From assembly GCF_017901135.1 (NCBI RefSeq), contig NZ_CP072801.1:4182501-4246500 (forward strand): a DNA stretch of 64,000 nucleotides, written 5' to 3'. The translations under genes and the position numbers were made by a program. Below are positions 8,274 through 16,584 of this stretch, piece by piece (position 1 is the stretch's first letter; each line of letters starts with the position of its first letter). The stretch comes from Thiothrix litoralis (lineage in GTDB: Bacteria; Pseudomonadota; Gammaproteobacteria; Thiotrichales; Thiotrichaceae). A model generated the notes under the pieces. It worked only from the letters and a program-made list of their open reading frames with translations. It had not been told where the DNA came from and did no database searches.

Positions 8274-8915
8274 TCAACGCTTTCTCAACAGCATTAATGT
8301 ACTATGTAATAAATTACGTCTAGGTAAAATGTCAGTGCCATCATAAACACTTTTCACATCTGATATGGAATAAATTGCTGTTTGGTCAAATGCTTTAATT
8401 GACTGAATAAGCGAAGGTACTTTGCGCCTTTTTTCAGTAATAAACAGTAGTTCAATTGGATAGGGCTTTCCCATGTCGCCATCGAATGAAATCACCTTGT
8501 ATCCTTTTTCACGTAAATTTTCTGCCAAAACATCATTATTGAATGATATGCAGCGGACAAGTTCATCACCAATGGCAAAGTGGCTTTCAATTATGATACC
8601 AACATAATTACCCACGGAAAAACCGCAGGCGTAGGCTAATGCAAGATACCATTGATCAAGATTTGCAAAAACCTGAGCTGCTGCAAGCAACCAAATAGTA
8701 ATTTCAAAAAAACCAATAAACGAAGCTAGAAATTTTCGACTACGAAATATTAGAATTGTTCGAAATGTTGCAAGCGAGACATCAGCAACTCTGGCAAAAA
8801 AGATTAACAGTGCTAAAAAATACGGATATTCAGCTAATAATTCGATAATGACTACTCCTTGATAAAGGCAATTGCAGCATAATGTTGGCTCTTTGGGAAT
8901 TCCTGTGAAAGCCAC
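8274..8915 (-). CDS. UPF0316/DUF2179-DUF5698 membrane protein (YebE-like)
   Basis: A membrane protein of the UPF0316 family: about three N-terminal helices (FFARVADVSLATFRTI is the family signature) followed by a soluble DUF2179 domain with the GYKVISFDGDMGKP block. DUF2179 domains are linked to nucleotide or ion sensing, but this family's function is unknown. The first ATG (8915) adds about 22 residues not typical of the family. An AAGGAG sits just before an in-frame ATT at 8849, which would give a 191-residue product of normal length. The true start is therefore uncertain. Confidence 0.8.
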   Translation of the reverse strand: MAFTGIPKEPTLCCNCLYQGVVIIELLAEYPYFLALLIFFARVADVSLATFRTILIFRSRKFLASFIGFFEITIWLLAAAQVFANLDQWYLALAYACGFSVGNYVGIIIESHFAIGDELVRCISFNNDVLAENLREKGYKVISFDGDMGKPYPIELLFITEKRRKVPSLIQSIKAFDQTAIYSISDVKSVYDGTDILPRRNLLHSTLMLLRKR

Positions 8916-9014
8916 AACATGTAGTATTGCGATGAAAATCGAGCAACCCTAGCGAGGATACCCCTATGAAGAGTAGCTTGCAAATGCTTGATACCCCCAA
9001 CGTCGTTTGAATAG

Positions 9015-9023
9015 GAATAAACC
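9015..9023. repeat. Target-site duplication, left copy (GAATAAACC)
   Basis: The 9-bp direct repeat GAATAAACC flanks the IS4-type element here and at 10430-10438. Nine bases is the duplication length of the IS50-like IS4 group. Confidence 0.85.
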
Positions 9024-10429
9024 CATCTCTTTATACACAAATCAGTCCTTCCCCCAATTCACTAGCCATCTGAATCCCATAAATACAGTCCAGCACCCTT
9101 GAGTAGCCCAACCAGATACTTTTAGCTCCCGGTTCGCCATCGCATTTTCTGCCCAGAAAGCCCCCCAGTTCTGCCAGATTGCGGATCACTTGATTGAGGG
9201 TAGGTATGCCATCGGGCAGTGCTTTTTTGCCGAGCCGGAAGGATACTTTCCATTCCAGCGGGTCAAACACCAGCTCAGCCGGAAGTTCTGGGCAGGTACG
9301 CCCCAACCGCATCAGAAACATAATCCGCCAGGCCACCATGATGTAGAGCGCGAGGGCTTTTTCGATGCGCTCTTTAGTGTCCAGTTGCAGTTTTTCGACG
9401 CGACAGCCAACTTTCAGGACATCAAAAAACATTTCGATTTCCCAACGCGCCCGATACCAGTCGATGAGTTCACAAGCGGCATCGGCGGTCTCTACACAAC
9501 GGTTGGTGACTAAACGCCAAATGAGGGGCGATTTTCCGGCGGGTGGGTTGATTTCTTTGGCTTGAACCAAGGTCAATAGCATCGGGTGCTTGCTCTTGGG
9601 ACGCAGGGTATAACGTAACACCTTGATTTCCTGTACCACTTTGCGGGCTTTTTCACCCTGCTTGCGCGGTTTGGTAAAGGTGATGCGGGTCAACGCCTGT
9701 TGTTGCTCAATGGCATCCCACAGTTTGAGGTCATCTCCTAAGGCACGGTTATGTTGCGCCCGTATCAGCAGGTCAGCCGGGTAATCCAAGGCTTGTGCCC
9801 GTTTGAGCAAGTCGTAAAAGTCGCTTTCACGGTCGCCCGTATAGATGAGCCGGTGTCCGGGGCAGCGTGCCGCCAGTTCGGCTACCCGTTCATACCCTTC
9901 GATCCAGCGACGGCTTTCTTTGATGCTGGGGTTCGCTTGGTCGGCGGCTTTGCTCAAGCCCCGTGACCACATCCACGTATCGGTGATGCCCAACGGCAGG
10001 CGTTCCGGGGTGATACACAAGGTCGGATGCAGGTACATCCCGCGTTGCTTATCGTAGGATAACCGCCCCAAGCCCTCGGTTTCCTGTCCATTGAAGTCCA
10101 ATTCGGTGGTGTCTTGAATGCACAGGATAATCTTCGAGTCTTGTTGACGGATTCGGCACTCTGTCGCTTCAAAGTGGGATGCCATCAAAGCATCATGGCT
10201 CACCGCCTCATTCCAGAAGAAACGGTACGTCGCCAAGGTACTTGACCAACTCTGGCAAGCCTTGGGGAGGCTGGATTGGGGCGCTTTCAGCATGGCATTG
10301 AGAATATGGGCGGCGCGTGTTTCGAGGCGCTTGTCTCCCAAATCAAGATCGGTGAGTTCGCTAGATGACCAGTTCATAGGTGAAAATTGCTTATCTTACA
10401 TCAGCTTGGGACTTGTGTATAAGGAGATG
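9024..10429 (-). mobile_element. IS4-family (IS50-like) insertion sequence, 1406 bp
   Basis: The ends are 19-bp imperfect inverted repeats: CATCTCTTTATACACAAAT at the left, and CATCTCCTTATACACAAGT read inward from the right. The TTATACACAAGT core is the same as in the IS50/Tn5 outside end. One transposase gene fills the element. Flanking 9-bp duplications are identical, which suggests a recent insertion. It lies between the YHYH gene and the UPF0316 gene; the target seems non-coding. Confidence 0.92.
9031..10377 (-). CDS. IS4-family transposase (DDE)
   Basis: A 448-residue IS50/Tn5-like transposase. It starts MNWSSSELTDLDLGDKRL, like Tn5 Tnp. DDE residues are in QDTTELDF (first Asp), YTGDRESDFYD (second Asp) and the YREK-type block WYRARWEIEMFFDVLK (Glu). 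The frame is complete and the stop codon lies inside the left inverted repeat. It cuts and pastes its element through hairpin ends. No sign of inactivation. Confidence 0.93.
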   Translation of the reverse strand: MNWSSSELTDLDLGDKRLETRAAHILNAMLKAPQSSLPKACQSWSSTLATYRFFWNEAVSHDALMASHFEATECRIRQQDSKIILCIQDTTELDFNGQETEGLGRLSYDKQRGMYLHPTLCITPERLPLGITDTWMWSRGLSKAADQANPSIKESRRWIEGYERVAELAARCPGHRLIYTGDRESDFYDLLKRAQALDYPADLLIRAQHNRALGDDLKLWDAIEQQQALTRITFTKPRKQGEKARKVVQEIKVLRYTLRPKSKHPMLLTLVQAKEINPPAGKSPLIWRLVTNRCVETADAACELIDWYRARWEIEMFFDVLKVGCRVEKLQLDTKERIEKALALYIMVAWRIMFLMRLGRTCPELPAELVFDPLEWKVSFRLGKKALPDGIPTLNQVIRNLAELGGFLGRKCDGEPGAKSIWLGYSRVLDCIYGIQMASELGEGLICV

Positions 10430-10438
10430 GAATAAACC
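10430..10438. repeat. Target-site duplication, right copy (GAATAAACC)
   Basis: Identical to 9015-9023; marks the right edge of the IS4-type insertion. Confidence 0.85.
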
Positions 10439-10475
10439 GAGGCTCTTCGTGAATTCCCGAAGATCCTGATTTTTC

Positions 10476-12170
10476 TCATTTATCAGGGCAATCCGCCGGG
10501 CACTGTTGATTACTTTCTGTGTTGTCACAGAGGCCATCGCCGCAATATTTACGTGGTTCCTGATTATTGGCTGGTGGTCTTGGTTCGGGATTTTTACCTG
10601 CACCGTTAGTGGGGGCAGGTCTTTGTTTCTGATCATTTTTCTGGAATGTTTCGACAGATTCTTTGCCATCTGCGTCGACATAGACAAACTGGTACTGCCC
10701 TTTTTCATCCCAGTTATAGTTAACTTGGTGTGGCTTGTCGTTTACTGTGTATTCCAATGAATAGCTGCTGTCATTTATTTTCTTGAAATCTGTTATTTTG
10801 GCACCTTTTAAAGGGCCATAATCATCCGTGCGTATAGGCTGGGATTTGGCTTGCGGTTCAATTTGATCTTCTGGTGCATTTGCCAGTGAATCGACTTGTA
10901 CCTTGCCCCTTAAGCCCGCAATTAAATACGGTGGGTAGTCAGTGGCATGATATTCATAAGAGCCAGTTTCATTAAATCTCCCTAAGTATTTATCAAGGGT
11001 TTTATCAGTTTTTCCGTACAGGGGATAACCGTCTAACGCATAAGCAATAGGATTGCCTTTACCGACCACCTTTTCCAAATGTTCGGGGGCTAGGTGGTAG
11101 TGATAATCATCAGCCCGGCCACTATGACCACCCCACTGATCAAGCTCGCCTATATCAGCCGCATACTCACCGCGATTATTCATGGCAGTAAAGATGGGTA
11201 CACCATTCACCGCAATGGCAATCGCACCTTTATGAAAATGGTCTTTGGTTAACATCGGTTCATCAGCGAGAACGGGTTTTAGCGGGATTTTCCAACTGTT
11301 TTGACCGGTATAGTTTTGTGGGAGTGGAACTTGTTGTTGCCAATTGGTAATGCCTACCATCATATTGTGCTCAGGTAGGCCATTGGATTCTACATTTAAA
11401 TAGTCTGAGTCTTCACTGGTTTTAACATGATGGGAATGCTGAAAGAGTGAATGCATGTGACTATGAGTGGTATTATTCTGGGTGGTTGGAAGCGTATGCT
11501 TGCCATCCACGACTAGCCGACAAAGCAGGGTGTTGTCTTTTTCCAGATCATCTGTCCAGATAAGTTTTGCGTTTGCATCCCATTTTATTTCGTCGTAGCC
11601 ATCTTTCGGTCTAACCTGAGCGACGCTATATTCTGTGGCATGTTGCCATGCGCTATCATCAAAGTTTGGCATTTGCCAAGATGCTGGTTCAGCCTCAGAT
11701 GTAAACTGGCATTCACCTTGTCCCGCTATAGGATTGGATACCTTGGCGCAGTTACTGTCCAGCGGAGCCTTGTGAATGACTTTACAGCGCATCGAGGCAT
11801 CAGAAACAGCAACGACATTACCAGATTTCAGGTCAGTAATTTGGGTGATAAAACCACCATCGCCCATTTGCTGACGTGGAGAAGCAATATATTCAAGCCC
11901 GGTGTTGTTTTCTTTGAAGTCTTTAATCATGAATGCCAAGACAAAGGGGCTTGATGCGGAAAACTGATGTGTTTCAGCATTAAATGATCGTTCTGTGGTA
12001 ATAGATACAGAGTCTTCCAAGAGTGGCTTGCCATCAATATAGGCAGAAAACCAATTATCAGCCCATACGTCAATATTATACTGATTTTGTTCGGCTGACA
12101 TTGCGGTGGAGCTAAATGCCAAGCAACCAATGGAAAATAATGACAGCGTTTTTAGACTAAAGGGTTTCAT
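10476..12170 (-). CDS. Secreted YHYH-domain protein
   Basis: A 564-residue exported protein with a signal peptide ending near SAMSA (residue 26). The central part carries a YHYH domain (DDYHYHLAPEHLEK, then ALDGYPLYG), a family of unknown function found in secreted proteins. The N-terminal third may be a carbohydrate-binding-like beta domain. The tail has low-complexity Pro/Asn residues and a six-Cys knot-like motif, CGDGLCDNTESNQQCPADC, similar to extracellular calcium or structural modules. It is downstream of, and in line with, the unknown gene at 12181-12645 (10 bases apart). Surface or periplasmic role likely. Confidence 0.8.
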   Translation of the reverse strand: MKPFSLKTLSLFSIGCLAFSSTAMSAEQNQYNIDVWADNWFSAYIDGKPLLEDSVSITTERSFNAETHQFSASSPFVLAFMIKDFKENNTGLEYIASPRQQMGDGGFITQITDLKSGNVVAVSDASMRCKVIHKAPLDSNCAKVSNPIAGQGECQFTSEAEPASWQMPNFDDSAWQHATEYSVAQVRPKDGYDEIKWDANAKLIWTDDLEKDNTLLCRLVVDGKHTLPTTQNNTTHSHMHSLFQHSHHVKTSEDSDYLNVESNGLPEHNMMVGITNWQQQVPLPQNYTGQNSWKIPLKPVLADEPMLTKDHFHKGAIAIAVNGVPIFTAMNNRGEYAADIGELDQWGGHSGRADDYHYHLAPEHLEKVVGKGNPIAYALDGYPLYGKTDKTLDKYLGRFNETGSYEYHATDYPPYLIAGLRGKVQVDSLANAPEDQIEPQAKSQPIRTDDYGPLKGAKITDFKKINDSSYSLEYTVNDKPHQVNYNWDEKGQYQFVYVDADGKESVETFQKNDQKQRPAPTNGAGKNPEPRPPANNQEPRKYCGDGLCDNTESNQQCPADCPDK

Positions 12171-12180
12171 ATGGATTTGC

Positions 12181-12645
12181 CTATAATTGATCGCGTTGTT
12201 CAGATGAAAGCGATTGACTGGATTGGACTATTGGTGTGCCTACAAGTGTTTGTGTGAAACCTGGAGAATCAAACTCAATGTGACCCTGTGGCCAATTAAC
12301 TTTGATAGACCATTGAAAAGACTCGGAATCTGTAGAAAGTTTTGATGGGCGCCGCTCGATACCATCAATCGAAAAAGGGCACATACCTGCTGTTGGAGTA
12401 GCATAGTCAAGCATAAATCTCATGCCAAAAATCTGGTGAAATCTCAATGTCGCACGGCAAACGGTAAATAATAATTCATTGTTGATGTTCTCCCATTTTA
12501 GAATGTAGTCGATGTCAAAGAGCAAATCGGCGACACCCTGATCAGGAACGAATGAATCAAGCTTAAACCCGTGAATATGTACATCATGCCAAGAAAGTGA
12601 CTCAAAATCGCTGGTGTACCAAATTTTTTTAGACATCATTGTCAT
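12181..12645 (-). CDS. Hypothetical protein, 154 aa
   Basis: I do not recognise a named domain. The protein is soluble, with no signal peptide, rich in aromatic residues and beta-type segments (SLSWHDVHIHGF, DLLFDIDYILKW). Its ending QTLVGTPIVQSSQSLSS looks like a tail strand. Similar small single-domain proteins occur widely and some act as immunity or binding proteins, but nothing here shows that. The ATG is preceded by AAAGGAT. It lies 10 bases from the YHYH gene, so co-transcription is likely. Confidence 0.6.
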   Translation of the reverse strand: MTMMSKKIWYTSDFESLSWHDVHIHGFKLDSFVPDQGVADLLFDIDYILKWENINNELLFTVCRATLRFHQIFGMRFMLDYATPTAGMCPFSIDGIERRPSKLSTDSESFQWSIKVNWPQGHIEFDSPGFTQTLVGTPIVQSSQSLSSEQRDQL

Positions 12646-12872
12646 CCTTTAATTTTGAATGATTCTATCACAATTAGCCATGTAAAGCCGCTGTGCTGGG
12701 AAAATTGCTACCACCACACAACAAGGCCATCTCAGATATTTATGTGTGCATAACGTTTTGTCTGGATGGACGGAGCAGAAAGTAAACTTTGGAAAAGTCA
12801 TGAGTTGTTACCGCGTCAGCCGTCGGAATTATAATTATGTAATTTCATCAATTATTTTTCTTAATTAACAGG

Positions 12873-13322
12873 CTACCCTTCATCTCTATTATTCTGGGAT
12901 TTTTCAATGCGTGCTTGAGTGTATTGTGACCAATTGCTATTTTCTCTTGAGATCAAGTTTTCAACTCGCTGGACAAAAATAGCAAAAGAGTTTTTTGTAT
13001 GATAAGGTTCTGCTTTTGTTAGAAAAAGAAATTTCTCATGTTTTAATGATTCACAAGTAGTACGATACTCTCTCCAGTTCTCTTGAAATTGATTTAAACT
13101 GATTGCAGCAGAAATTATTGCTATTGCTGCACCTAGCAAAGCAATAACTAGTGTTACAGGAAAAGGTTCTTTAGCAAATCCTGCGATTAATGGAATTGCA
13201 GCAGCAGCTACAATTTCTATTGCTCTAAGCCGCTTAAACCAACGTTGTGCTTTTTGACTCTTGCTATCATACCATCCAATTTGATCATCAACTCTTGATG
13301 CAAGGTATTCATCTTCATTCAT
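12873..13322 (-). CDS. DUF4231/SLATT-type two-helix membrane protein
   Basis: A 149-residue protein matching the SLATT/DUF4231 plan: an N-terminal helix with YLASRVDDQIGWYDSKSQKAQRWFK, two adjacent membrane helices (about residues 32-50 and 56-75), then a long soluble helical region with ENWREYRTTCESLKHEKFLFL. SLATT proteins are predicted pore-forming effectors in nucleotide-signal-dependent antiphage systems. It is the last gene of an AT-rich cluster, 59 bases after the thymidylate-synthase-like gene. Its role as effector of this cluster is inferred from family and position. Confidence 0.75.
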   Translation of the reverse strand: MNEDEYLASRVDDQIGWYDSKSQKAQRWFKRLRAIEIVAAAAIPLIAGFAKEPFPVTLVIALLGAAIAIISAAISLNQFQENWREYRTTCESLKHEKFLFLTKAEPYHTKNSFAIFVQRVENLISRENSNWSQYTQARIEKSQNNRDEG

Positions 13323-13381
13323 ATACTAACTCCTAATTAATTATTAATCTTTGAATTGATAGGTGCAACGGAATTTGACAA

Positions 13382-14074
13382 CTATTCAATCCTAATGGAT
13401 TTCGGACCATTTGTATAATATTTATCTTGAATGTGTACTTTTTTGCTTGAGATTAACAACTGAGCATCAGAAAAGTCATATTCATATATGTGTGCAGAAG
13501 CAATATATCCTTTCAAGCTTCCTATGCCTACAGAGCATCTATCGGAAAGATCATTTTGTAGTCTAGCTAATGCCAATAAGTTTGCATATTGCCGTCCAAA
13601 GATATTTTGACTTCTAAAGAAAAACTGTAACACTAATTTTTCATTTCTTATCTTTGCATCGATTGTTGTTAAACAGGGTAAATTTGCTGATTGATTTCCC
13701 GGTGTTAGGAGGCAAATAGTGGCAGATTTAGTTTCATTTTTAGTTAAAAGTCTTTCAATCATCCATTCAAATTGATCTACTCCAGAATGATCATAGATAC
13801 AAGCGCCATATGTGAAAGGTCTATCTAGCATAACAACACCTTTTCTAAATTTAGCCAATGTTCTTTTTACTATTGCAGAATCACCATATTTTTTAATTAT
13901 ATGATCCTCTGGCTTCGGATTCAATATTTCAATATTTAATCCGAGAATTTCTTTAATTATAATGTCTTCATCATAATGTAATGAACCAAAGTCCATTACC
14001 TCTTTGATGCTTTTTATCCAGCCTTCGCCAATCGTTTGAGCATGAATAGCTCGACATGTATAATTAGATTTCAT
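13382..14074 (-). CDS. Thymidylate-synthase-like protein
   Basis: A 230-residue divergent ThyA-fold protein, shorter than bacterial ThyA and closer to short archaeal-type members. The active-site Cys appears to be in ANLPCLTTID; RSQNIFGRQYANLLALARL matches the RSxDxFxGxPFN block, with Arg, Ser and Asn kept and Asp changed to Asn; ASAHIYEYD matches the DxHxY block with His and Tyr kept. The arginine pair that usually binds the dUMP phosphate seems replaced (NETKSATI), so the substrate may not be dUMP. It overlaps the upstream ThiL-like gene by 4 bases and is AT-rich like its neighbours. Not a housekeeping thyA by context. Confidence 0.7.
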   Translation of the reverse strand: MKSNYTCRAIHAQTIGEGWIKSIKEVMDFGSLHYDEDIIIKEILGLNIEILNPKPEDHIIKKYGDSAIVKRTLAKFRKGVVMLDRPFTYGACIYDHSGVDQFEWMIERLLTKNETKSATICLLTPGNQSANLPCLTTIDAKIRNEKLVLQFFFRSQNIFGRQYANLLALARLQNDLSDRCSVGIGSLKGYIASAHIYEYDFSDAQLLISSKKVHIQDKYYTNGPKSIRIE

Positions 14075-15189
14075 TCATGATCCTTTAAGCAATATAGCTC
14101 TACATTCTCACCAAATAACTCAATCTTAGAACCTAAAGTATCAAAAAAGCTGTAACCACTTGGGTTACTAAATCTATCATTTTCAATTCTTTTTAAAATT
14201 TTATAATCTTGTTCTAAAGTCTTGGCGATTACATGTCTTTCTTCAATAATTTGACCAATTATAGTTATGTTGTAATTACATTCTTGAGCTATTTGATGGG
14301 CGATGTCAATATTTTCTTTCGGAATAGAATATAAGTATTGCCAATCTCCACCTGTTAGTGTTAATTGCATAGGTCTTATATTTAACTTATTAGCGATGTC
14401 GAGACTCGCAGAATGTAAAGGTATTTTAGTTTCATCTATAATGGCACCTACACCGCTTGCGTTACACAAGTTATATATACTACTTGCTAACCCATCACTG
14501 ATGTCAGTACAGGCATTTGCTACTTTTGCTCTTGCTAACTTTAGACCTAATTCGTATGGTGGATTTTGATAAATCAGTGCATGTTTAAGTATTTTTTCAG
14601 TTTCTTTAGAAATGCAAATATTTTTTTTGAAAGCAAATCGTCCTGAAAGCATAGTACCTAAGTGTCCCGTTACGATTAATAGATCACCCTTTTTTGCTTT
14701 TGAACGTGTAAGTCTCTCAGTTTTTTGTGCTTTCCCCGCAACAGTTACCACCATGGCGAACGTTGAATTTTTTTTGGTATCTCCTGCTGCTAAAAATGCC
14801 CCATATTTTTTTGCTGCTTTTTGTGCGCCGATCATAACTTGCTTTACAAAATTGAATTTCAACGAGCCTGGCAACAAAAGTGCGATAGTTATTGCAAGCG
14901 GTTTTCCTCCTGAAGCGACAATATCACTTACTGCATGTGATACGCCAAAATCACCTACGCATTCAGCATTCCCATCTGTAAGACCAAGTGTATAGGCTAT
15001 ATTGATTCCTGACCTATCAGTATTCATCAGTAAAATATCATCTTCACCTATTGTAATGTCGATAAAAGCTGAATCATGTCCAAAGCCATCAAGCAATAAA
15101 TCAGATGTTTCTAGTAACTGTGTTATCTCTTGTACTATTTCTTTTTCACTGATTTCATCTAATATTTTATCAAGCATACACTCTTCCAT
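14071..15189 (-). CDS. ThiL/PurM-like (AIR synthase superfamily) protein
   Basis: A 372-residue ThiL-like protein. The AIRS N-terminal domain shows HAVSDIVASGGKP and LAAGDTKKN; the C-terminal domain shows DISDGLASS and LTGGDWQYLY, where ThiL has LTGGEDYEL. ThiL phosphorylates thiamine monophosphate with ATP; relatives include PurM, SelD and HypE. The changed LTGG block and the genetic partner (TS-like gene, 4-base overlap) argue for a different substrate. Start chosen at the ATG at 15189; a TTG six bases upstream or an ATG at 15177 are alternatives. It is the second gene of the four-gene cluster. Confidence 0.75.
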   Translation of the reverse strand: MEECMLDKILDEISEKEIVQEITQLLETSDLLLDGFGHDSAFIDITIGEDDILLMNTDRSGINIAYTLGLTDGNAECVGDFGVSHAVSDIVASGGKPLAITIALLLPGSLKFNFVKQVMIGAQKAAKKYGAFLAAGDTKKNSTFAMVVTVAGKAQKTERLTRSKAKKGDLLIVTGHLGTMLSGRFAFKKNICISKETEKILKHALIYQNPPYELGLKLARAKVANACTDISDGLASSIYNLCNASGVGAIIDETKIPLHSASLDIANKLNIRPMQLTLTGGDWQYLYSIPKENIDIAHQIAQECNYNITIIGQIIEERHVIAKTLEQDYKILKRIENDRFSNPSGYSFFDTLGSKIELFGENVELYCLKDHE

Positions 15190-15216
15190 AATCAATTCAT
15201 GTGTATCATATTCTGG

Positions 15217-16515
15217 TTATTTACATCCATCCATGAGTTCAATAATCTTTAATGTTCTTTGATAGTCTTTATTCTTCTTGAGGTTTTTTGCTCCTGACGC
15301 TTCTTTCCATTTGTTTTCTTTTATCATTAATTCTTTTAGTTTTAATAATGCATCAAGTTTTTCTGAGTCAAATTCACCATTCTCAATGGCATTCATTAAT
15401 GATATTGATTCTGTCATATTCGAATTTCCTTCATTTATTGTCAAAATCTTTTGTTCTATAGGTGTAAGGCTATTAAATTCTTCTTTTTTCTTCTTGCGTA
15501 GTTCTTCTAATTTTTTTGAGGCTGGTTTTTTATATTCGTTATATTGTGAGTCAGTGTATTTTTGTAAAAAAGCTTCTAGGTTTTGAATTTTAATATCAGG
15601 AGAATTTAAAATGTCATTTAGTTCAGTGTTGACAGTATCGTAAGTCCATAATCTTACGCAACGTATATATCGAGTTTTGTATTTCTCTTTATTGCCATGT
15701 TCACTTTTGCTATTATTTCTTTTTCGATTAAAATTAATACCATATGCAAGATTATTGTTTTTAGGGTTAGAAGTGCTACTCCAAAACCTTCCGTACTTCA
15801 TGATCATTGAGTATACAAGAGGTTTTTTTATGAAGGTTTCTTCATCATATCCATAGCTATTTTTATAACTTTCCTCTGTATTGATGGTTTTAAGTTCATC
15901 AATGCTAGGAATTCTCCAGTCATTGAAACCTCCGTAACTATTTTGATTTAATTGATTTCGATACTTCAGTTGGTCAACAAATGCATATCTTATATCAGGT
16001 ATTTGTACCTGCCACATAAAACCAGTGTCGTCATCCAACCATACTTTATTTTCTTCAATATAAACTGATTTAATGATTTCATGAGCGATGTCTTCTATAT
16101 TTGTACTTTTATAATGAAAACTCAAAGTATGATTTTTATCAAGTTCTTTTCGCCATTCTTTCATTTTTTGTATTGTAGTAGATCTAATTACATTATTGGT
16201 ATCGGATTTCCCTATGCAAAATACATATATGTTTTTTTTATATTTCTTGGCTTCTTCATATTCTAGATGTGTATATGATTTTGATTTTCCTGGTAGGGGA
16301 TTGCCATAAGTGTCTCCAACTAATAAAATGACTGTATCACTTTCACGCACATTTTGTAATGACCTTTCAAGAGGTGGATGAGCAACAGCTTTATTATCAT
16401 TAAGATCTATAAAATCCATGCCATAGTATGATAGTTCATTTCGAAGTCTCTCTCTTATTTCCTTAAACTCTTCAAATCGTGATGCTATGAAGATTTTTTT
16501 GATTTGGTTTGCCAT
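15217..16515 (-). CDS. DUF4062-DUF1566 fusion protein
   Basis: A 432-residue soluble protein. Residues about 5-100 form a DUF4062 domain (KKIFIASRFEEFKEIRERL, then ILLVGDTYG and SYTHLEYEEAKK), a TIR/SLOG-like alpha-beta domain common at the N-terminus of bacterial defence and STAND proteins. Residues about 145-295 form a DUF1566 (Lcl C-terminal) domain: WLDDDTGFMWQ, FNDWRIPSIDEL, FWSSTS, IRCVR. The rest is charged and helical. First gene of the AT-rich cluster and possibly its sensor or NAD/nucleotide-binding part. A TTG at 16530 is an alternative start; the ATG at 16515 is preferred. Confidence 0.75.
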   Translation of the reverse strand: MANQIKKIFIASRFEEFKEIRERLRNELSYYGMDFIDLNDNKAVAHPPLERSLQNVRESDTVILLVGDTYGNPLPGKSKSYTHLEYEEAKKYKKNIYVFCIGKSDTNNVIRSTTIQKMKEWRKELDKNHTLSFHYKSTNIEDIAHEIIKSVYIEENKVWLDDDTGFMWQVQIPDIRYAFVDQLKYRNQLNQNSYGGFNDWRIPSIDELKTINTEESYKNSYGYDEETFIKKPLVYSMIMKYGRFWSSTSNPKNNNLAYGINFNRKRNNSKSEHGNKEKYKTRYIRCVRLWTYDTVNTELNDILNSPDIKIQNLEAFLQKYTDSQYNEYKKPASKKLEELRKKKKEEFNSLTPIEQKILTINEGNSNMTESISLMNAIENGEFDSEKLDALLKLKELMIKENKWKEASGAKNLKKNKDYQRTLKIIELMDGCK

Positions 16516-16584
16516 TAAGTAAATACCCAATAAGTTATCGTATATTGTTGCCGCGTTCAGCCAGTACTGATCTGACTCAGATTT

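Noticed and set aside
9024-10438. IS4-type element as disrupting a gene
   Set aside because: Joining the flanks across the 9-bp duplication gives no convincing open frame, so the target looks intergenic.
10391-10708. 105-codon minus-strand frame at the end of the YHYH gene
   Set aside because: It overlaps the well-supported YHYH coding frame and runs through its Cys-rich end in another frame.
12646-12872. Gap between the 154-aa gene and the SLATT gene as a hidden RNA or gene
   Set aside because: AT-rich with stops in all frames and no stable hairpin or repeat was seen.
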